DNA from: Modicisalibacter sp049808615
GTDB lineage: Bacteria > Pseudomonadota > Gammaproteobacteria > Pseudomonadales > Halomonadaceae
Direction of reading: 5' to 3'
Length of the DNA: 64,000 bases
Assembly (NCBI RefSeq): GCF_049808615.1
Contig: NZ_JBNCAN010000003.1
Span: 62,001-126,000 of the forward strand
The notes under the pieces were generated by a model, which worked only from the letters and a program-made list of their open reading frames with translations, was not told the origin of the DNA and did not search any database. The translations under genes and the position numbers were made by a program. Positions 1 to 7,965 of the stretch are shown piece after piece. Positions within the stretch are counted from its first letter, which is position 1, and each line of letters opens with the position of its first letter.

Positions 1-451
1 CGCCTACCGGCTGCTTGATGGTGATCAGGCGACGATCGTTGGCCACGGTCGGGATCACGTCGCCATAGATACGCTTGCCTTCCTCGGCAAACCATTCGAT
101 GAAGGAGGCACCATAGGCCACTTCGCCCTTGGATTCGGCCAGCACCTTGCCTTGTTCGCTGGTCATGATCACCGCCAGGTCATCCTGATTTTCCATCATC
201 AGATCGAACCAGCGCCGCATGATGGCACCGCGCTCCTTGGCGGTCTTGGCCTGCCAGGCGGGCATGGCGCGCTGGGCCGCCTCGATGGCGCGACGGGTTT
301 CGTTGGCGCCTACGCTGGCGACCTGGGTGATCACCTCGCCGGTGGCGGGATTGACCACGTCAAAGGTCTCGCCATCGTCACCATCGACCCACTGGCCGTC
401 GATATAGGCCTGGGTCTTGAGCAGGCTTGGATCTTTCAGTTGCAGTGTCAT
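1..451 (-). CDS. gabD: succinate-semialdehyde dehydrogenase, N-terminal part (cut by window edge)
   Basis: NAD(P)-dependent oxidation of succinate semialdehyde to succinate, the last step of the GABA shunt. Only about the first 150 codons are in the window; the catalytic Glu and Cys lie outside. The visible part starts MTLQLKDPSLL and carries the aldehyde dehydrogenase N-terminal pattern: AYIDGQWV, VVNPATGEVI, then the helix with SEQGKVLAESKGEV and a following FIEWFAEEGKRIYGD stretch that is characteristic of the GabD branch rather than betaine aldehyde dehydrogenases. The ATG at 449-451 is preceded by a GAGGAGCCC-type ribosome site. It is read away from folD. The substrate call is by similarity of this N-terminal segment only. 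Confidence 0.82.
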   Translation of the reverse strand, partial: MTLQLKDPSLLKTQAYIDGQWVDGDDGETFDVVNPATGEVITQVASVGANETRRAIEAAQRAMPAWQAKTAKERGAIMRRWFDLMMENQDDLAVIMTSEQGKVLAESKGEVAYGASFIEWFAEEGKRIYGDVIPTVANDRRLITIKQPVG

Positions 452-637
452 GAGGGCTCCTCGAGTTATCGGCTAAGGACATATTCGGTAATGCCTGGCA
501 CATGGCAACCCCCTATCCCATCTCTCGGGCGTATGTGCCAAGGCGCTTAGGCCATCATAGGGCGCCATGTCCGATCACGCGAGACCTCGGCGTATTATAT
601 TTCAAACGTTGAGTATTATTTTTTGAACACCCGCGTA

Positions 638-1534
638 TCAGCTCCTTGAGTTCGCTGCTGACACGGTGTTGCGCAGAAGACAGGCAATCGTCATGGGCCC
701 AACGCCGCCCGGAACGGGCGTCAAGGCGCCAGCGATGGGCGATACTGCCGCAAAATCGACATCGCCGACCAGACGCGCCCGCCCTGCGTCGTCTTCGAGC
801 CTGTTGATACCTACGTCGATCACCGTAGCGCCAGGTTTGATGTAGTCAGCCCCGATCATCCCCGGTCGTCCGGCAGCCACGACGAGAATATCGGCTTGGC
901 GACATTCCTTGGGCAGATCACGGCTTCGTGAGTGGACCACCGTGACGGTGCAGTGCGCGTTGAGCAGCAGTTGCGCCATCGGTTTGCCGACGATGTTGGA
1001 GCGCCCGACAATCACGGCCTTGAGCCCGGATAGGTCGCCCAGACGTTCCTGCAGCAGCAGTAGACATCCTAGTGGCGTGCAGGGCACCAGGGACGGCTTG
1101 CCGGCATGCAAACGCCCCACGTTATAAGGATGAAAACCATCGACATCCTTGGCGGGGTCGATTGCCTCGATCACCATGTTCTCGTCGATATGGTTTGGTA
1201 ACGGCAACTGGACCAGAATGCCATCCACTCGTTCGTCCGCATTGAGCGCCGCGATCAGTGCCAGCAACTCGCTTTCACTGGTAGACGAATCGAGCCGATG
1301 AGGGAATGAAGCGATGCCAGCCTCACTGGCTTGACGTACCTTGGCGCTCACATACACATGGCTTGCCGGGTCATCTCCCACCAGCACCACCGCAAGCCCC
1401 GGCTGGCGGCCCTGCCTATCGGCAAAGCTTGCTGCATTGACGGCGATCTCGGCACGCAGCGTCTGGGCAAATGCCCTACCGTCGATAACCGTGGCTTTGG
1501 GCCGCTCTTCAACGCTTTCCATGGATTTGGTCAT
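638..1534 (-). CDS. folD: bifunctional methylenetetrahydrofolate dehydrogenase / methenyltetrahydrofolate cyclohydrolase
   Basis: Cytosolic enzyme interconverting 5,10-methylene-, methenyl- and 10-formyl-tetrahydrofolate with NADP+. The 298-residue protein shows the family signatures: YVSAKVRQASEAGI (Tyr61 and catalytic Lys65), GILVQLPLP near 120, the P..P.G / GRSNIVGKP nucleotide-binding stretch near 170-180, and PGGVGPMT near the C terminus. It is about ten residues longer at the N terminus than usual; the first ATG has GGAG nine bases upstream, so I kept it, but Met5 is possible. It starts 18 bases after purU ends, so the two probably form one operon. Together they move formyl units off tetrahydrofolate, which fits the demethylation theme of the window. 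Confidence 0.95.
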   Translation of the reverse strand: MTKSMESVEERPKATVIDGRAFAQTLRAEIAVNAASFADRQGRQPGLAVVLVGDDPASHVYVSAKVRQASEAGIASFPHRLDSSTSESELLALIAALNADERVDGILVQLPLPNHIDENMVIEAIDPAKDVDGFHPYNVGRLHAGKPSLVPCTPLGCLLLLQERLGDLSGLKAVIVGRSNIVGKPMAQLLLNAHCTVTVVHSRSRDLPKECRQADILVVAAGRPGMIGADYIKPGATVIDVGINRLEDDAGRARLVGDVDFAAVSPIAGALTPVPGGVGPMTIACLLRNTVSAANSRS

Positions 1535-1552
1535 CGATCGAGCTCTCCGGTG

Positions 1553-2413
1553 CTAAAAGACTACGGTACGCAACCCGTTCTGGAATACGCGGTGATGGGT
1601 ATGGTATTTCACTGCCCGCGCCAGGGTCTGGGCTTCTATGTCACGCCCGATCTGGGTCAGATGTTGAGAATCCTGTACGTGACTGACCCGTTCGACCATC
1701 TGTTCGATGATTGGGCCTTCGTCGAGATCGGCGGTGACATAGTGCGCCGTGGCGCCGATCAGCTTCACACCCCGCGCGTAGGCCTGATAGTAAGGCCTAG
1801 CCCCTTTGAAGCCGGGCAGAAAGGAGTGGTGGATATTGATGCAACGCCCTGCCAGCCGCTCACACATCCTATCCGAAAGCACCTGCATGTAGCGCGCCAG
1901 CACCACCAGCTCGGTGCCAGTGTCGTCGATGATCTCCATCAGCCGTGCTTCCTGCTCGGCCTTGTTGTCCTGGGTCACCGGCAGGTGAATGTAGTCGATG
2001 CCGGCATGCTCCGCCATGGGGCGCAGGTCTTCATGATTGGAAACGATGGCGGTGAACTCGACGTTCAACTCCCCCGTCGCCTGGCGATAAAGCAGATCAC
2101 GCAGGCAGTGATCGTATTTCGACACCATGACCAGCACCTTGGCGGGCTGAGAGGCATCATGGATTTCCCACTGCATATCGAAGCGTAGCGCGGTCACCTC
2201 GAAGGCAGCCTTGAGCTGTTCGACGCTGGGCGTCTTATCGCCCTCGAACACGAACTCGATGGTGGAGAAGAAACGACCGGAATCCAGATCGTCGAACTCA
2301 TGAAACTGAGTAATGAAACAGCCTCGGTCGGCCAGGAAGTTGCCTATGGCAGCAACGATCCCGACGCGTCCCGGGCAGGTGGCCTTGAGGATGTAAGCAG
2401 GTTTGTTCTTCAT
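1553..2413 (-). CDS. purU: formyltetrahydrofolate deformylase (paralogue 1)
   Basis: Hydrolyses 10-formyl-tetrahydrofolate to formate and tetrahydrofolate, balancing the one-carbon pool. N-terminal ACT domain (about residues 5-85, starting YILKATCPGRVGIVAAIGNF) and C-terminal formyl-transferase fold with VLARYMQVLS, then INIHHSFLPGFKG and DLDEGPIIEQ, which hold the Asn/His/Asp catalytic set. I chose the ATG at 2411-2413 (286 residues, normal length); an upstream in-frame TTG would add 17 residues of non-homologous sequence. It precedes folD by 18 bases. A second PurU lies at 35253-36119. In pseudomonads purU commonly sits beside the sarcosine oxidase genes, so dedicated copies serving methyl-group catabolism are expected in this kind of organism. 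Confidence 0.93.
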   Translation of the reverse strand: MKNKPAYILKATCPGRVGIVAAIGNFLADRGCFITQFHEFDDLDSGRFFSTIEFVFEGDKTPSVEQLKAAFEVTALRFDMQWEIHDASQPAKVLVMVSKYDHCLRDLLYRQATGELNVEFTAIVSNHEDLRPMAEHAGIDYIHLPVTQDNKAEQEARLMEIIDDTGTELVVLARYMQVLSDRMCERLAGRCINIHHSFLPGFKGARPYYQAYARGVKLIGATAHYVTADLDEGPIIEQMVERVSHVQDSQHLTQIGRDIEAQTLARAVKYHTHHRVFQNGLRTVVF

Positions 2414-2536
2414 GGAATGACTCTGTGGTGTGGCAATACAAACGCCCGCAAGGTGAGCAGCCAATAGCGTCGATTATCAAATAACCGCCCAACACTATAC
2501 CACTCTAGAGATATACCACTTTCATCGGTAAACGCT

Positions 2537-2565
2537 TTGACACCCCCCCTCTACCATGCTTAGGT
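2537..2565 (+). promoter_or_regulatory. probable sigma70 promoter of thiM-thiE
   Basis: A perfect TTGACA (2537-2542) is followed after 17 bases by a poor extended -10 (TGC then TTAGGT, 2560-2565). Transcription would begin near 2570-2572, at the first base pairs of the TPP riboswitch. The -10 is weak, so this is a reasoned guess from position. Confidence 0.45.
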
Positions 2566-2569
2566 ACGA

Positions 2570-2651
2570 GCACGACAGGGGCGCCGGTCATAGCCGGCTG
2601 AGAAGCACCCTCGGAACCTGAACCAGTCAATACTGGCGGAGGAAGTCGTGC
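2570..2651 (+). promoter_or_regulatory. TPP (THI-box) riboswitch
   Basis: The closing stem P1 is a perfect 7 bp pair: GCACGAC at 2570-2576 with GTCGTGC at 2645-2651. Inside are the two conserved TPP-binding strings: GGCTGAGAAGCACCC (2596-2610) and the pyrophosphate-sensor half GAACCTGAACCAGTCAATAC followed by TGGCGGAGGAA. It lies directly ahead of thiM. Thiamine pyrophosphate binding would shut off thiM-thiE. The downstream hairpin covering the ribosome site (2670-2683) suggests control at translation rather than by termination; no U-tract hairpin is present. Confidence 0.92.
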
Positions 2652-2669
2652 AGGACCTTCCCTGACTCG

Positions 2670-2683
2670 CCTCCGCCCGGAGG
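2670..2683 (+). promoter_or_regulatory. Shine-Dalgarno sequestering hairpin of thiM
   Basis: CCTCC (2670-2674) pairs perfectly with GGAGG (2679-2683) over a 4-base loop. GGAGG is the thiM ribosome site, 7 bases before the ATG at 2691. This is a ready-made expression platform for the TPP riboswitch 19 bases upstream; the competing partner that opens it in the ligand-free state could not be fixed by eye. Confidence 0.65.
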
Positions 2684-2690
2684 CAGACGA

Positions 2691-3491
2691 ATGTTCGATT
2701 GCCCTTCCCATCTCGCTCGTATGCGCCAGAATGCGCCGCTGGTGCAGAACATCACCAATCATGTCGCGATGAACGTGATGGCCAATGTGCTATTGGCCAT
2801 CGGCGCATCGCCGGCCATGGTGCATGCCAAGGAAGAAGTGGAAGAATTCGCGGCACTCGCCGATGCCCTTAGCGTGAACATCGGTACTCTATCGGCCGAG
2901 TGGGTCGAGTCCATGGAACTTGCCGCCAAGGCTGCCAATCAGGCGGGCTCGCCCTGGGTGTTCGATCCGGTGGCGGTAGGCGCCACGGCGTTTCGTCGCC
3001 AGGTTGGCACACGCCTCGTCGAACTGAACCCTAGCGTGATTCGAGGCAACGCCTCGGAGATCATCGCCTTGGCATCCGAAAGCAGCGGCGGGCGCGGTGT
3101 GGACAGTACCGATCCGGTCGAGGCTGCGGAACAGGCCGCACTGGAACTCGCCAGACGCACCGGCGGCGTGGTGGCGGTCAGCGGCCCGGTGGATTTCGTC
3201 ACCGACGGCAAGCGAAAGGCCCGAGTTGCCAACGGCCATCCACTGATGCCGCGTATTACTGTCCTAGGATGCTCCCAGACCGGCGTGGTCGCCGCCTTTA
3301 TCGCCGGTGCCGAGGATGTTTTCGAAGCCACTTTGGCCGCCATGGCCTGTTTCGCAGTCGCCGGTGAGATCGCCGGCGATAGCGCCAACGGCCCGGGCAG
3401 CTTCGCCGTCGCCTTCCTCGACGCCCTATACAACCTGAATGACACTCAGCTCAATGCCCGCCTGCGCCTGGAGATGGACGATGACCTTTGA
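2691..3491 (+). CDS. thiM: hydroxyethylthiazole kinase
   Basis: ATP-dependent phosphorylation of 4-methyl-5-(2-hydroxyethyl)thiazole, a thiamine salvage step. The 266-residue protein has the ThiM hallmarks: PLVQNITNHVAMNVMAN near residue 15, GASPAMVHAKEEV near 38-50, VFDPVAVGAT near 87, RGNASEI near 118, and the ribokinase-like end VLGCSQTGVVAAFIAG where the usual GTGC loop is altered to VLGC but the Cys is kept. It is controlled by the TPP riboswitch upstream and overlaps thiE by 11 bases, indicating translational coupling. Confidence 0.95.
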   Translation: MFDCPSHLARMRQNAPLVQNITNHVAMNVMANVLLAIGASPAMVHAKEEVEEFAALADALSVNIGTLSAEWVESMELAAKAANQAGSPWVFDPVAVGATAFRRQVGTRLVELNPSVIRGNASEIIALASESSGGRGVDSTDPVEAAEQAALELARRTGGVVAVSGPVDFVTDGKRKARVANGHPLMPRITVLGCSQTGVVAAFIAGAEDVFEATLAAMACFAVAGEIAGDSANGPGSFAVAFLDALYNLNDTQLNARLRLEMDDDL

Positions 3492-4101
3492 TTTATCCCT
3501 GTATCTGATCACTGATCCCAAGATGTGCGCCGAACGAGGCCTTGTCGAGACCGTCATCGCCGCCGTGCGAGGCGGGGTGACCATGGTGCAGCTACGCGAC
3601 AAGTACGCAACGGATGCGGAACTGATCGAGCAGGCCAAGACCCTGAAAAGCGCGCTTGCCGGCAGCGGTATACCCTTGATCATCAACGACCGGCTGGAAG
3701 TGGCCCTGGCCGCCGACGCGGATGGCCTGCACATCGGCCAGACCGATGGCGATGCCGTTGCGGCGCGCAAGGCGCTCGGCCCGGATGCCATTCTGGGGCT
3801 TTCCATCAACACTTCGGAACAACTTGCAGCAGCAGATACGTCGCTACTCGACTATGTCGGCCTGGGACCGGTATTTGCCACCTCTACCAAGAGCGATCAC
3901 GAGGCGCCGCTGGGCTTCGAGGGGCTGGCGGCATTGGCCTCGGCAAGCCCCCTGCCCAGTGTGGCCATCGGCGGCTTGCAAGCGCAGCATGTCGTGCCCG
4001 TTCGCGACGCCGGCTCCCAGGGGGTGGCGGTGATCTCGGCGATCTGCGCCGCACCGGACCCCCAGGCAGCGGCGCAGCGCTTCGTCAAAACGCCTGCATG
4101 A
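3481..4101 (+). CDS. thiE: thiamine-phosphate synthase
   Basis: Joins hydroxymethylpyrimidine diphosphate and thiazole phosphate to give thiamine phosphate. The 206-residue TIM-barrel shows YLITDP at the start, GGVTMVQLRDK near 36-46, IINDRLEVALAADADGLHIGQ near 65-85, LSINTSEQ near 107, YVGLGPVFATSTKSD near 126-140 and the phosphate loop AIGGL near 165. The ATG at 3481 lies inside the last codons of thiM; a longer in-frame start at 3439 would add unrelated residues. thiM plus thiE without pyrimidine or thiazole biosynthesis genes marks this as a salvage operon. Confidence 0.95.
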   Translation: MTFDLSLYLITDPKMCAERGLVETVIAAVRGGVTMVQLRDKYATDAELIEQAKTLKSALAGSGIPLIINDRLEVALAADADGLHIGQTDGDAVAARKALGPDAILGLSINTSEQLAAADTSLLDYVGLGPVFATSTKSDHEAPLGFEGLAALASASPLPSVAIGGLQAQHVVPVRDAGSQGVAVISAICAAPDPQAAAQRFVKTPA

Positions 4102-4143
4102 ATTTGAGACTGTCGTTAACCGGTGACTGAAGCGGCCCGGGCA

Positions 4144-4538
4144 CTAATCTACCAGGGTCAGTTCCAACACGTGCCGGATGCGCTGCCCATCCCAGTCATA
4201 CCCAAGATGCCTCCCCTGGCGAGCAGTGGAGAGTATGGGCGGGCGCAGTAGTAGACGCCAAAGGTACCATCCGAAAACCGGCTGCCTTCTCGGGGAAAAT
4301 GGCAGAACGCGGCCATGACCGGCGTCCAGCCCGGACCGTAGCGGCGATCCTCTTTACGCACAAGGTGTATGGCCCCGGCCTGCTCACGCCGTCTCGGCGA
4401 GGTTTCGCCTTCGAGTTCCTGAAGCAAGTCCCAATCGCCGGGTTCAGCGACGCGCTCGAACAGGTCGATCGGTGGAAACCGGAAAGCGGTGATGCGGTAG
4501 CTGGGGTGCCAGCGCACATCGTTTGCCGGAAAGCTCAC
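4144..4538 (-). pseudogene. RES-domain toxin gene, decayed by internal deletion and frameshift
   Basis: Begins at a GTG (4536-4538) behind an AAGGGG-type ribosome site and encodes the N-terminal half of a RES-family NAD+-consuming toxin: VRWHPSYRITAFRFPPIDLF, then RRYGPGWTPVMAAFCHFP and RFSDGTFGVYYCAR. After that the reading frame leaves the family. In another frame, and only about 20-70 bases later, the typical RES C-terminal end appears (GYDWDGQRIRHVLELTLVD, stop at 4144-4146). A RES domain needs well over 40 residues between these two parts, so a segment is deleted and the frame is lost. The Xre-type antitoxin upstream is intact. Confidence 0.8.
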
Positions 4539-4582
4539 GCGAAACCGCCGCCCCTTGCAGCATCCAGGTATTGGCGAACCAC

Positions 4583-4936
4583 CTAGAGATCCGCGACCAG
4601 GCCCTGACGCAATCGGTCGAGCGGGGCCTGACCGGAGAACAGTGGGTTCTGGTTGGGCCGGCGCAACCAGGTATCGGCTGCCTCGGAGCTTGGCAGCAGA
4701 ATTTGCAGCGCCTTGTAGATTCCCAGAAGAAGAGACATTCGCTCGAGGTGATTCACGTCCAGGCGTGCGCTGTCCGGTGCCTTGCGCCGGCGTCGATAGG
4801 TAGAGTCGGACACACCAAGTAGTACGGCGGCCTCTTTTTCTTGCAGCCCCCAATCACGAACGATATTGGGGAAGGTCCGCATTGCGGCAGCACCCATGTC
4901 ACGGCGCTTGTCGGTGGTGAGATGGTTCAGAGACAT
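4583..4936 (-). CDS. Xre/MbcA/ParS-type antitoxin (DUF2384)
   Basis: A 117-residue antitoxin that normally represses its own operon and neutralises a RES toxin. It has an N-terminal HTH-like region (VRDWGLQEKEAAVLLGVSDS, then TYRRRRKAP) and the C-terminal DUF2384 toxin-binding part (ERMSLLLGIYKALQILLPSS, then ADTWLRRPNQNPLFSGQAP). The ATG at 4934-4936 starts the conserved region; a longer in-frame start at 5008 is less likely. The RES gene follows downstream but is broken, so this looks like an antitoxin surviving the loss of its toxin. Its promoter shares the 4937-5177 gap with the imelysin operon. Confidence 0.88.
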   Translation of the reverse strand: MSLNHLTTDKRRDMGAAAMRTFPNIVRDWGLQEKEAAVLLGVSDSTYRRRRKAPDSARLDVNHLERMSLLLGIYKALQILLPSSEAADTWLRRPNQNPLFSGQAPLDRLRQGLVADL

Positions 4937-5129
4937 GGCTATGGCCCCTACCCTGAATTCAAATGACGATATAATAGAATCATCGCTCAAATGGCTGCTT
5001 CTTGTCACGATAGGCTCTGTTTACGTAAGGGCGACAGCCCATAGCCAACTGGACAAGCGCCGAGGCGAGGAAAGGCATTGCAACAAGCAACTGAATGCCT
5101 ATAATCGCGAAGAAGAACATTTCTCATCC

Positions 5130-5148
5130 AATAATGATTTTCTTTCTT
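5130..5148 (+). promoter_or_regulatory. Fur-box-like site ahead of the imelysin operon
   Basis: AATAATGATTTTCTTTCTT matches the 19-base Fur consensus at about 13 positions, with the intact core ATAATGAT. It lies about 30-48 bases ahead of the first imelysin start. Operons of this composition are known to be iron-responsive in other bacteria, which supports the reading; the match alone is modest. Confidence 0.5.
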
Positions 5149-5177
5149 CTCACACTTCTCGACTTCAGGAAGCTGTC

Positions 5178-6455
5178 ATGAACCACCGCTTTCATCGCAT
5201 ATCGCTGGTCGCTGCCCTTGCGACAGCCGGCATGGCCTCATTTGCTCAGGCACAAGAACACGTCACGCCTGAGGCGGTGGTCGAACACTATGCCGATCTG
5301 GCCCACGCCACCTTTCAGGATGCCCTGACCACGGCACAGAAACTCGATGATGCCACCGACGCCTTCATCGAGAACCCCAACCCTGACACCCTGCAAGCCG
5401 CCAAAGAGGCCTGGCGGGCTTCTCGCGTTCCTTATCAGCAAAGCGAAGTCTTTCGCTTCGGCAATGCGGTGGTGGATGACTGGGAAGGCCAGGTCAACGC
5501 TTGGCCTCTCGACGAGGGCATGATCGACTACGTGGAAGGCGATGATTATCAGCACGAACTGGGCAATCAGGGCGCCACGGCTAACATTATCGCCAGCGAC
5601 GAGATCAATGTGGGCGGCGAGACGGTCGATGTCAGCGACTTGACCCCGCAATTACTGGCCGACCTCAATGAGATCGGTGGCTCCGAGGCCAATGTCGCCA
5701 CCGGCTATCACGCCATCGAATTCTTGCTGTGGGGCCAGGATCTGCATGGCTTCGAGGCCGGCAATGGCGACCGCCCGGCCAGCGATTATCAGACCGGTGA
5801 TGCCTGTACCGGCGGCAACTGCGAGCGCCGCGCCGCCTATCTGGATGCGGCGACGGACCTGCTGGTCAACGACCTGGAGTGGATGACGGCGCAATGGGCA
5901 CCGGAACAGAAGGATAACTATCGCTCGGAGCTACTGGCGCTTGAGCCGCAAGAAGGCTTGCAACGCATGCTGTTCGGTATGGGTTCGCTATCGCTGGGGG
6001 AATTGGCCGGCGAACGCATGAAGGTCGCGTTGGAAGCCAACTCTTTTGAAGACGAGCACTCCTGTTTCAGCGATAACACTCACAATGCTCACTATTACAA
6101 CGGCAAGGGCATTCGCAACGTCTATACCGGCAACTACGAGCGGGTGGACGGCAGTGAGCTGAACGGTCCTTCGCTGTCCGATCTGGTCGCCAAGCAAGAC
6201 AGCGAACTCGACGACACCTTGCGCCAACAGCTCAAGGACTCCATGGCGGCCCTCGATACCCTGAAGCAGACCGCCGAGGCCGAAGAGTCACCGATGAAAT
6301 TCGACATGATGATCGCCCCAGGCAATACCCAAGGCAGCGAATTGATCAATCGCGCCATCCTGGCGCTGGTCGAACAGACCGGCTCCATCGAGCAGGCCGC
6401 CAATACGCTGGGTATCGCATCACTGGAACCGGACACCGCCGGCCACGATTTCTGA
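5178..6455 (+). CDS. imelysin family (peptidase M75-like) periplasmic iron-uptake protein
   Basis: A 425-residue exported protein with a signal peptide (residues 1-25, ending FAQA) and the imelysin fold. The conserved GxHxxE motif is present as GYHAIEFLLWG at about residue 176. Members were first named as insulin-cleaving peptidases, but in most species they are iron-regulated periplasmic or surface proteins of iron acquisition. I chose the ATG at 5178 because it has CAGGA upstream and a clean signal peptide; the open frame extends further 5' with unrelated sequence. It heads a four-gene operon (imelysin, di-haem protein, second imelysin, DUF1513). Confidence 0.9.
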   Translation: MNHRFHRISLVAALATAGMASFAQAQEHVTPEAVVEHYADLAHATFQDALTTAQKLDDATDAFIENPNPDTLQAAKEAWRASRVPYQQSEVFRFGNAVVDDWEGQVNAWPLDEGMIDYVEGDDYQHELGNQGATANIIASDEINVGGETVDVSDLTPQLLADLNEIGGSEANVATGYHAIEFLLWGQDLHGFEAGNGDRPASDYQTGDACTGGNCERRAAYLDAATDLLVNDLEWMTAQWAPEQKDNYRSELLALEPQEGLQRMLFGMGSLSLGELAGERMKVALEANSFEDEHSCFSDNTHNAHYYNGKGIRNVYTGNYERVDGSELNGPSLSDLVAKQDSELDDTLRQQLKDSMAALDTLKQTAEAEESPMKFDMMIAPGNTQGSELINRAILALVEQTGSIEQAANTLGIASLEPDTAGHDF

Positions 6456-6479
6456 GTTATCAGTACAAATAGGCCACTA

Positions 6480-6508
6480 CGGCGGAGCCCTATCTCGGGG
6501 CTTCGCCG
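6480..6508 (+). other. hairpin between imelysin and di-haem genes
   Basis: CGGCGGAGCCC (6480-6490) pairs with GGGCTTCGCCG (6498-6508) with one G-U pair and a 7-base loop. No U-tract follows directly, so it is more likely an mRNA-stability or attenuating element inside the operon than a terminator. Confidence 0.5.
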
Positions 6509-6533
6509 CTGACGCTTCAACGAGGTCTTTTTC

Positions 6534-7943
6534 ATGACCGCATCGCATCATCTGATCCTCTGGGCAAGTATCTGCCTGTTTGGACTGCCCACCGGTGCTA
6601 CCGCCGATGAATATCCGCTGCAGGACACCCCCAAGAGCGCGGGTGACGGCACGGTGGAGCAGTTCGATCACAACGCTTACTCTCTGCCCCTGAGCAATCA
6701 GTCGATGACCAAGCGCCTCGATTTCAGCGTGGGCAACAGTTTCTTCCGCAATCCCTGGGTCGAAGCTCCGGCCAGTACCGAGGCGCGAGACGGCCTGGGC
6801 CCTCTGTTCAACACCAACTCCTGCCAGGGCTGTCATATCAAAGATGGTCGCGGCCACCCACCGGCACCGGGGGAAACGCCGGTCTCGTTGTTTTTGCGTC
6901 TATCCGTGCCCGCCGATCCCGAAAAGGACGCCGAACTCCTCGAACGCCAGGGCGTGAAGCCCGCGCCCGTCTATGGCACACAGTTACAGAACGCAGCCCT
7001 GCCCGGCATCAAGCCGGAAGCAAACATGATGGTGGACTACATCGAGCGCAACGTGAGCCTGGGAGACGGCACGGCGGTGAGCCTGCGGGAGCCCGAATAT
7101 CGCATCGAGAACCCGAACTACGGCCCCCTGCCCGATGATTTGCTGACCTCGCCCCGGGTGGCACCGCCGATGATCGGCCTGGGGCTGCTTGAAGCAATCA
7201 GCGAAGAGGATCTTCTGACCAACGCGGACCCGGAGGATGCCAATGGCGATGGCATCTCCGGGCGGGCCAACGTGGCCTGGAACCGCGCCACCGATACCCT
7301 CCAGATCGGCCGTTTCGGCTGGAAGGCCGGCGAAGTCAGTATCAAGCAACAAAGCCTGGGTGCCTTTGCCGGCGATATGGGCCTGACATCGAGCCTCAAC
7401 CTGACCACGGATTGCGATCCCAAACAGCGCTGTGACGAGATACCCCATGGCGGCGAGCCGGAAGTCAGCGACAAGATCGCCAATTTCATCACCTTCTATG
7501 CCAGCAGCCTGGCGGTACCGGCGCGGCGCAACATGGACGATCCGGTGGTACAAACCGGCGCCCGGAAATTCAACGACCTGGGCTGCGCCGGCTGCCATAC
7601 CCCGCGCCACCAAACTGCCGAAGTCGAGGGTCGTCCGGAACTGAGCGACCAGACCATCTGGCCTTACACGGACATGCTGCTGCACGACATGGGCGAGGAA
7701 CTGGCGGATGGCCGCCCCGAATTCAAGGCCAGCGGTCGTGAATGGCGCACCCCGCCGCTTTGGGGAATCGGCTTGGCGCATACCGTCAATCCGCGCGCCG
7801 GATTTCTGCACGATGGGCGTGCCCGCACCCTGGAAGAAGCTATCCTGTGGCATGGCGGCGAAGCCGAGAGCGCCAAGCAGGGTTATCGCAGCCTGAAATC
7901 CGATGACCGCCAAGCGCTGCTGCGCTTTCTCGAATCACTTTAA
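6534..7943 (+). CDS. di-haem oxidoreductase family protein (DUF1111, cytochrome c peroxidase-like)
   Basis: A 469-residue periplasmic c-type cytochrome. Signal peptide about residues 1-25 (ending ATADE). Two haem-attachment sites: CQGCH at 97-101 and CAGCH at 351-355, the first in the context NTNSCQGCHIKDGRGHPP and the second preceded by FNDLGC. DUF1111 proteins are often labelled thiol oxidoreductases but lack proven substrate; the genetic link to imelysins suggests a redox role in ferrous/ferric iron or haem handling in the periplasm. It follows the first imelysin gene by 78 bases and precedes the second by 22. Confidence 0.88.
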   Translation: MTASHHLILWASICLFGLPTGATADEYPLQDTPKSAGDGTVEQFDHNAYSLPLSNQSMTKRLDFSVGNSFFRNPWVEAPASTEARDGLGPLFNTNSCQGCHIKDGRGHPPAPGETPVSLFLRLSVPADPEKDAELLERQGVKPAPVYGTQLQNAALPGIKPEANMMVDYIERNVSLGDGTAVSLREPEYRIENPNYGPLPDDLLTSPRVAPPMIGLGLLEAISEEDLLTNADPEDANGDGISGRANVAWNRATDTLQIGRFGWKAGEVSIKQQSLGAFAGDMGLTSSLNLTTDCDPKQRCDEIPHGGEPEVSDKIANFITFYASSLAVPARRNMDDPVVQTGARKFNDLGCAGCHTPRHQTAEVEGRPELSDQTIWPYTDMLLHDMGEELADGRPEFKASGREWRTPPLWGIGLAHTVNPRAGFLHDGRARTLEEAILWHGGEAESAKQGYRSLKSDDRQALLRFLESL

Positions 7944-7965
7944 TAGCGCATGAGGAACACACGGC

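Noticed and set aside
5073..5100. AGGCATT ... AATGCCT inverted repeat in the antitoxin/imelysin gap
   Set aside because: Seven-base arms with a 14-base loop and no U-tract or known operator form; too weak to call.
4866..5177. Extended N terminus for the first imelysin gene starting at 4866
   Set aside because: It would overlap the divergent antitoxin gene, remove the signal peptide from the N terminus and lacks similarity; ATG 5178 has a ribosome site and signal peptide.
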